From positions 105,000-168,999 of the forward strand of contig CAWCDT010000006.1 of NCBI GenBank assembly GCA_963794385.1: 64,000 bases of DNA. The letters run 5' to 3'. Positions 60,945 through 64,000 of this stretch are shown here, one piece after another. Both the position numbers and the translations under genes were made by a program. How positions within the stretch are numbered: the first letter of the stretch is position 1; every line of letters begins with the position of its first letter. A model generated the notes under the pieces. The model saw only the letters and a program-made list of their open reading frames with translations. It was not told where the DNA came from and did no database searches. Source of the stretch: Gaiellasilicea sp963794385 (GTDB taxonomy: Bacteria > Actinomycetota > Thermoleophilia > Gaiellales > Gaiellaceae).

Positions 60945-61309
60945 TTCGAGTCGTGGACGGGAGCTTCTCGGTGGCCCGTCTCACCGCTCCGAGCGCGGTC
61001 GTGGCGTGCCGTCTCCGCGGCCGCCAGGACGTCAGCTTCGACCGAGGCCCGCGCCGTCTGCCGCGCCTTCCGGCATCAGCAGTCACGCGAACGCCAAGCG
61101 CGGCGGCAAGCACCCGCCGACGAGCAGCAGCTCAGAGTCCGAGCGTCGACCAGTAGCTTGTCGAGAGCGGTTCGCCGAGGACCGGGACGGGGAGCTCGTC
61201 GCAACCACCACCGGGCGCGAGCTCGGCGAGGCGATCTTCGGCTAGAGCGTTCAGTAGATGACGATGTCCAGGGTCTCGGTCGCGGGTCACGGCCAGCATG
61301 CCCCGGCGT
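60945..61309. other. Gap without a recognised gene
   Basis: Several short open frames on both strands, none with family features. One plus-strand frame starts at ATG 60941 (ATGA overlap with the tiny gene) and runs to 61156. Another ends FAEDRDGELVATTTGRELGE at 61245. They may be pieces of one frameshifted gene; not resolvable by eye. Confidence 0.35.
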
Positions 61310-61417
61310 TCAGCGGACAAGACCGGCCATCCAGCGCAGGCCCTGCACCGTCCAGGCGCCGACCGCGAGCACCAGCGCGCCGGCGGCGAGTGTCATCAGC
61401 AGAGCCACGCGGGCCAT
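61310..61417 (-). CDS. Tiny membrane protein with WTVQGLRW motif (paralogue)
   Basis: 35 residues: MARVALLMTLAAGALVLAVG followed by AWTVQGLRWMAGLVR. One membrane helix and the same motif as the 43-residue protein at 60813. ATG 61417 overlaps the stop of the upstream gene (TGATG), so it is translationally coupled to it. Confidence 0.6.
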   Translation of the reverse strand: MARVALLMTLAAGALVLAVGAWTVQGLRWMAGLVR

Positions 61418-61745
61418 CAGTCGAGCAGGTAGAGCAGCGGGGCGCACTTGCGGATCGCCGGGCGGCCGCTGACGTCCTCGGGGGTGCCCGCGTCGATCAA
61501 CAGGCTGCGCGCCGAGCGCGCATTGATGTCGAAGTCCTGGGCGCCGAAGAAGCTCGACCCCGTGCTCGCCACCGCCGCGCAGAAAGTAGCGCGGCTTGAT
61601 CGTCGCCTCGAGCCGCTCGACGGAGCGATTGCGGAGCGTGACGTGCACGACGACGTGGTCGCCACGCCAGGCACACCAGACGTTGCTACCGCTGATGTAG
61701 CTGGACAGTTCGTGGCTGCCGGCGAGGATAGCCTCGAACTCGAGG
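61417..61745 (-). pseudogene. 3' part of an unknown gene, cut at its 5' end, frameshifted
   Basis: On the minus strand a protein-like segment reads ELSSYISGSNVWCAWRGDHV, VVHVTLRNRSVERLEATIKP, RYFLR. After a one-base shift near 61575 it continues SSFFGAQDFDINARSARSLL, IDAGTPEDVSGRPAIRKCAP, LLYLLD and stop. It resembles a beta-sandwich secreted protein, family unknown. Upstream of about 61745 the sequence becomes the integrase remnant on the other strand, so the 5' end is missing. Confidence 0.5.
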
Positions 61746-61759
61746 CAAACGGCGAGGCG

Positions 61760-62312
61760 GAGTGGTGGTGTCTCGCCCGCCACGTCGTCGAGTTCGCGCT
61801 CGGCACCGCGATGCGCCGCGGCGAGATCATCGGGCTCCGCTGGCGCGACGTGGAGCTGCTTGACCGCCGCCTCCACGTCCGCGAGACAATCGTGCGTGGA
61901 AGGGTCGTGACGCCGAAGAGCCGCACCTCGCGACGCACGATGGAGATCGGGCCACGCACCGCCACCGTCCTCGACGAGGTCTGGAAGGCCAGCCGATACA
62001 GGTCTGACGAGTCACGAGTGTTCGGGCACCCGGCGCTCGGGACTCCGGTCGACCCGACGAAGCTCTCACGGGACTACATGCGGCCCGCGATTGAAGGCGG
62101 CCGGGATCACGAAGCCGTTCCGGCCCTGGCACGACCTCCGTCACACCGCGTTGACGCACGAAGCCGCCGCCGGCAACCCGCACGCATACGTTCAGGCGAA
62201 GGCCGGCCACAGCCAGAGCACCATCACCGACCGCTACATCCACGCCGCCCAGGCGCTCTTCCCCGGCGCCGCGGAGAAGGCCGAGGCCCGCATGTTCGGG
62301 GCCGCGGGGTAG
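61760..62312 (+). pseudogene. Tyrosine recombinase (phage/ICE integrase), N-terminal half missing, frameshifted
   Basis: Catalytic-domain fragment: FALGTAMRRGEIIGLRWRDV (first Arg), RGRVVTPKSRTSRRTMEIGP (beta-hairpin Lys), then after a shift near 62095 PFRPWHDLRHTALTHEAAAG (HxxR), AKAGHSQSTITDRYIHAAQ (GHS and nucleophile Tyr). All C-terminal active-site residues are present, but the arm-binding and core-binding domains are absent. It lies 75 bases from an initiator tRNA gene, a usual integration target. Remnant of an element whose other parts were deleted. Confidence 0.8.
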
Positions 62313-62357
62313 CAAAACGGGTAGCAAATCCCGACATTCGACGGCCAGGAACGAGAA

Positions 62358-62384
62358 AAAAGCCCCGTGATTAGCGGGGCTTTT
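62358..62384. terminator. Rho-independent terminator of the tRNA gene (bidirectional)
   Basis: AAAAGCCCCG (62358-62367) pairs with CGGGGCTTTT (62375-62384). Read on the minus strand it follows the tRNA by a few bases and is trailed by a run of T residues; on the plus strand it follows the integrase. Confidence 0.85.
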
Positions 62385-62387
62385 CGA

Positions 62388-62461
62388 TAGCGGGGGCAGG
62401 ATTTGAACCTGCGACCTCCGGGTTATGAGCCCGGCGAGCTACCTGACTGCTCCACCCCGCG
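62388..62461 (-). tRNA. Initiator tRNA-Met (anticodon CAT)
   Basis: 74 bases. The acceptor stem GCGGGG/CCCCGC has an unpaired C at position 1, and the anticodon stem shows CCGGG/CCCGG around CTCATAA. The three G-C pairs next to the loop and the 1-72 mismatch mark the initiator type. T-arm GCAGG/TTCAAAT/CCTGC. CCA is not encoded. The integrase remnant next to its 3' end suggests it has served as an attachment site. Confidence 0.93.
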
Positions 62462-62520
62462 TCGCGACGCCCATTGTAGCGAAGGTTTCGAGGAAATGCG
62501 GCGTTGCTAGCATCGCCGCG

Positions 62521-62838
62521 GTGACCCTCTTCTGGCTTTCCCTCGCCGTTTCGGCGGCCCTCGTGATTGCCTCGGCCGTGTACGTCGCGCTGCGGGGGCT
62601 CGAGACCTTCCGCGCCTTCAAGCAGCTGGGCCGCCGCACCGGCACGGCGCTCGCCCGGATCGAGGCCACGACCGCCGAGATCGAGCGTCGCCTCTCGCTC
62701 TTCGACGAGCGCGAGACACGTCTTGCGGACTCGCTCGCTCGCCTGCGAAAGTCGCAGGCGGAGCTGAACGTGCTCACGACTGCCCTCGACGAGGCCGTCG
62801 GGCCGGCCCGCCGCGCCAGGGCGGCCGTGCGCAAGTGA
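62521..62838 (+). CDS. Small membrane-anchored coiled-coil protein
   Basis: 105 residues. N-terminal helix (LFWLSLAVSAALVIASAVYV) followed by an amphipathic coiled coil (LETFRAFKQLGRRTGTALAR, IEATTAEIERRLSLFDERET, RLADSLARLRKSQAELNVLT). DUF948-like layout. GTG 62521; the stop overlaps the GTG of the Ppx/GppA gene (four bases). Confidence 0.78.
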   Translation: MTLFWLSLAVSAALVIASAVYVALRGLETFRAFKQLGRRTGTALARIEATTAEIERRLSLFDERETRLADSLARLRKSQAELNVLTTALDEAVGPARRARAAVRK

Positions 62839-63728
62839 GGGTCGCGGCAGTCGACCTGGGGACGAATTCGACTCGGCTGCTCGTCGCAGACGTGAACGGC
62901 GCGGTCGAGGAGGTCGTGCGCCGCCTCGTGATCACGCGGCTCGGTGAGGCGGTCGATGAGCGGCGGCGGCTGCTGCCGCTGCCGATCGCACGGGTGCGCA
63001 ACGTGCTTTCCGACTACCGGCGCGAGCTGGAGTCGCTCGGAGCGACGCGCACCCTCTGCATCGGCACGAGTGCGCTCCGGGACGCCGAAAACGGCGAGGC
63101 CTTCCTCGGAGAGATCGAGTGGAGCTACGGCTTCACGACCAGGCTGCTCAGCGGTGAGGAGGAGGCCGAGCTGACGCTGCGCGGGATTGGGGCGGTCGAG
63201 CCCGGGACGCTCGTCGTCGACATCGGGGGCGGCTCGACGGAGCTTCAGGTCGTCGGCGGCGAGGCTCGCACGAGCCTCGACGTCGGCTGCGTCCGGATGA
63301 CCGAGCGCTTCGGTGAGGACGTCGGCGCGATCCGGGAGTACGTGCGGCGGCTCTTGCCGCGGGCCGAGCCGGCCGGAGCCGTGGGTGTCGCAGGAACCGT
63401 GACGACGATCGCGGCGCTCGACCTCGGGCTCGCGGGGCACGACCCGGAGCGGACCCACGGCCACGTGCTGTCTGCGGCAGCCGCAGAGGAGCAAACGGCC
63501 CGGCTCGCCGCGCTCACGCTCGAGGAACGCGCGCGGATCGTCGAGCCCGGCCGGGCGCCCGTGATCGTCGCCGGCGGCGCGATCCTCACCGAGGTGCTCG
63601 CCTTCTACGGCCTCGAAGGGATCAGGGCGAGCGAGCGCGACATCCTGCACGGAGCCGCGCTCGCGGCCGCAGAACTGCCCGAGCCGGAAGAGGGTCCGGT
63701 TCCTCCCGGCGCCTTCACCTGCTGTTGA
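62835..63728 (+). CDS. Ppx/GppA-family exopolyphosphatase/pppGpp phosphohydrolase
   Basis: 297 residues, one actin-like ASKHA phosphatase module (short form without the HD domain). AAVDLGTNSTRLLVADV (phosphate loop 1), GTSALRDAENGEAFL, SGEEEAELTLRGIG, VVDIGGGSTELQVVGG (phosphate loop 2), GVAGTVTTIAALDL (adenosine loop), APVIVAGGAILTEVLAF. Actinobacterial Ppx1-like length. Substrate polyP or pppGpp is not decidable. Confidence 0.92.
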   Translation: MRVAAVDLGTNSTRLLVADVNGAVEEVVRRLVITRLGEAVDERRRLLPLPIARVRNVLSDYRRELESLGATRTLCIGTSALRDAENGEAFLGEIEWSYGFTTRLLSGEEEAELTLRGIGAVEPGTLVVDIGGGSTELQVVGGEARTSLDVGCVRMTERFGEDVGAIREYVRRLLPRAEPAGAVGVAGTVTTIAALDLGLAGHDPERTHGHVLSAAAAEEQTARLAALTLEERARIVEPGRAPVIVAGGAILTEVLAFYGLEGIRASERDILHGAALAAAELPEPEEGPVPPGAFTCC

Positions 63729-63777
63729 CCGAGATGGACACCTTGCGGCAGCGAACGCCGTCCTGCACGCTTTCGTC

Positions 63778-63891
63778 ATGGACGAGGAGGCCGTGAACAT
63801 CGCTCTCGGCTTGCTCGCGGACATCGCAGTGAACACGAAGCGAATCGCCACACTGCTGGAGGAGAACGATGGCGAAGAGGAAGAAGACTGA
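63778..63891 (+). CDS. Small acidic protein
   Basis: 37 residues: DEEAVNIALGLLADIAVNTK, RIATLLEENDGEEEED. Helical with an acidic tail. Start ATG 63778 without a clear ribosome-binding site. It overlaps the next frame by 23 bases. Low GC bias; possibly part of a small mobile-element module at the right edge. Confidence 0.45.
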   Translation: MDEEAVNIALGLLADIAVNTKRIATLLEENDGEEEED

Positions 63892-64000
63892 CTTCACCGG
63901 GCAGGACGAACGCGTTCGTCAGGCACGGGCTTACATCGCTCGGAAGGAAGAGGAGCTTCGGCAGCGCCGCGAGCGCGAAGCCTCGGAACAGAAGCGCCGC
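63869..64000 (+). CDS. Basic helical protein, incomplete at window end
   Basis: Starts AKRKKTDFTGQDERVRQARA and runs YIARKEEELRQRREREASEQ to the edge of the window. Charged coiled-coil character, no family recognised. ATG 63869 follows GGAGGAGAACG, a good ribosome-binding site inside the previous small gene. Confidence 0.45.
   Translation, partial: MAKRKKTDFTGQDERVRQARAYIARKEEELRQRREREASEQKRR

Noticed and set aside
60945..61309. Possible gene from ATG 60941 to 61156
   Set aside because: ATGA overlap is suggestive, but the translation is low-complexity Arg/Ala/Ser and no family pattern is visible; left as an unassigned gap.
1..64000. CRISPR arrays and rRNA genes
   Set aside because: No regularly spaced short repeats and no rRNA-like sequence were seen on either strand.

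Overview
The window is high-GC DNA, densely coding on both strands. Several features point to a soil-type actinobacterium, most likely class Thermoleophilia (Gaiellales-like). These are strong G/C bias at third codon positions, frequent GTG starts, ATGA/GTGA gene overlaps, a BTAD (SARP-type) regulator fused to a beta-propeller, a SigJ/TIGR02960-type sigma factor with a SnoaL-like tail, and a stand-alone B12 domain paired with a short acyl-CoA mutase. The taxonomic call is inference; there is no rRNA in the window.

Layout. 1-2040: membrane protein (DUF4389) and M48 peptidase. 2.1-15.6 kb: acyl-CoA oxidation and B12 block, mostly minus strand: ETF-quinone oxidoreductase, etfA, etfB, B12-binding small subunit, acyl-CoA mutase large subunit, TauE-like permease, cobalamin adenosyltransferase, acyl-CoA dehydrogenase, an HD-GYP response regulator, 3-hydroxyacyl-CoA dehydrogenase and thiolase. 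Together these oxidise acyl-CoAs, isomerise methylmalonyl-type CoA esters and pass electrons to quinone. 15.6-23.8 kb: M42 peptidase, then a compact tryptophan operon trpE-G-D-C/F(fused)-B-methyltransferase-A, then a YqgE/AlgH protein. 23.8-37.1 kb: mixed housekeeping and stress genes (CNB-domain protein, VOC proteins, IF-1, RDD protein, ABC exporter, MFS pumps, STAS protein, sigma factor, vanadium-type haloperoxidase, ArsR/AHSA1 pair). 37.2-45.2 kb: BTAD regulator, peptide-binding protein, then an operon of M20 peptidase, AbgT transporter, phosphodiester glycosidase-like protein and glutaminase. 45.2-56.6 kb: hydrolases, PLP decarboxylase, a DsrE-family protein with an in-frame TGA, PadR/permease-prefix pair, methyltransferase, GlxA-type regulator, second CNB protein, MFS/TetR pair. 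56.6-62.3 kb: an accessory zone with a degraded ester cyclase, a Cys-repeat lipoprotein, a beta-lactamase-fold protein, tiny membrane proteins, a three-copy short repeat and a truncated integrase. It abuts an initiator tRNA gene (62388-62461). 62.5-64.0 kb: core genes resume (Ppx/GppA phosphatase).

Three things stand out. (1) A 169-bp element present twice (23821-23989, 53709-53877; 3 mismatches) folds over its whole length into one hairpin. Each copy touches a gene for a stand-alone cyclic-nucleotide-binding domain protein. (2) The DsrE-family gene at 48620 has TGA exactly where the first Cys of the family's CxxC motif belongs. A hairpin at the right distance follows, making it a candidate selenoprotein. 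(3) At least sixteen genes carry single-base frameshifts, often in short homopolymers, which looks like long-read consensus error rather than decay. Protein sequences spanning those points should be read as reconstructions.
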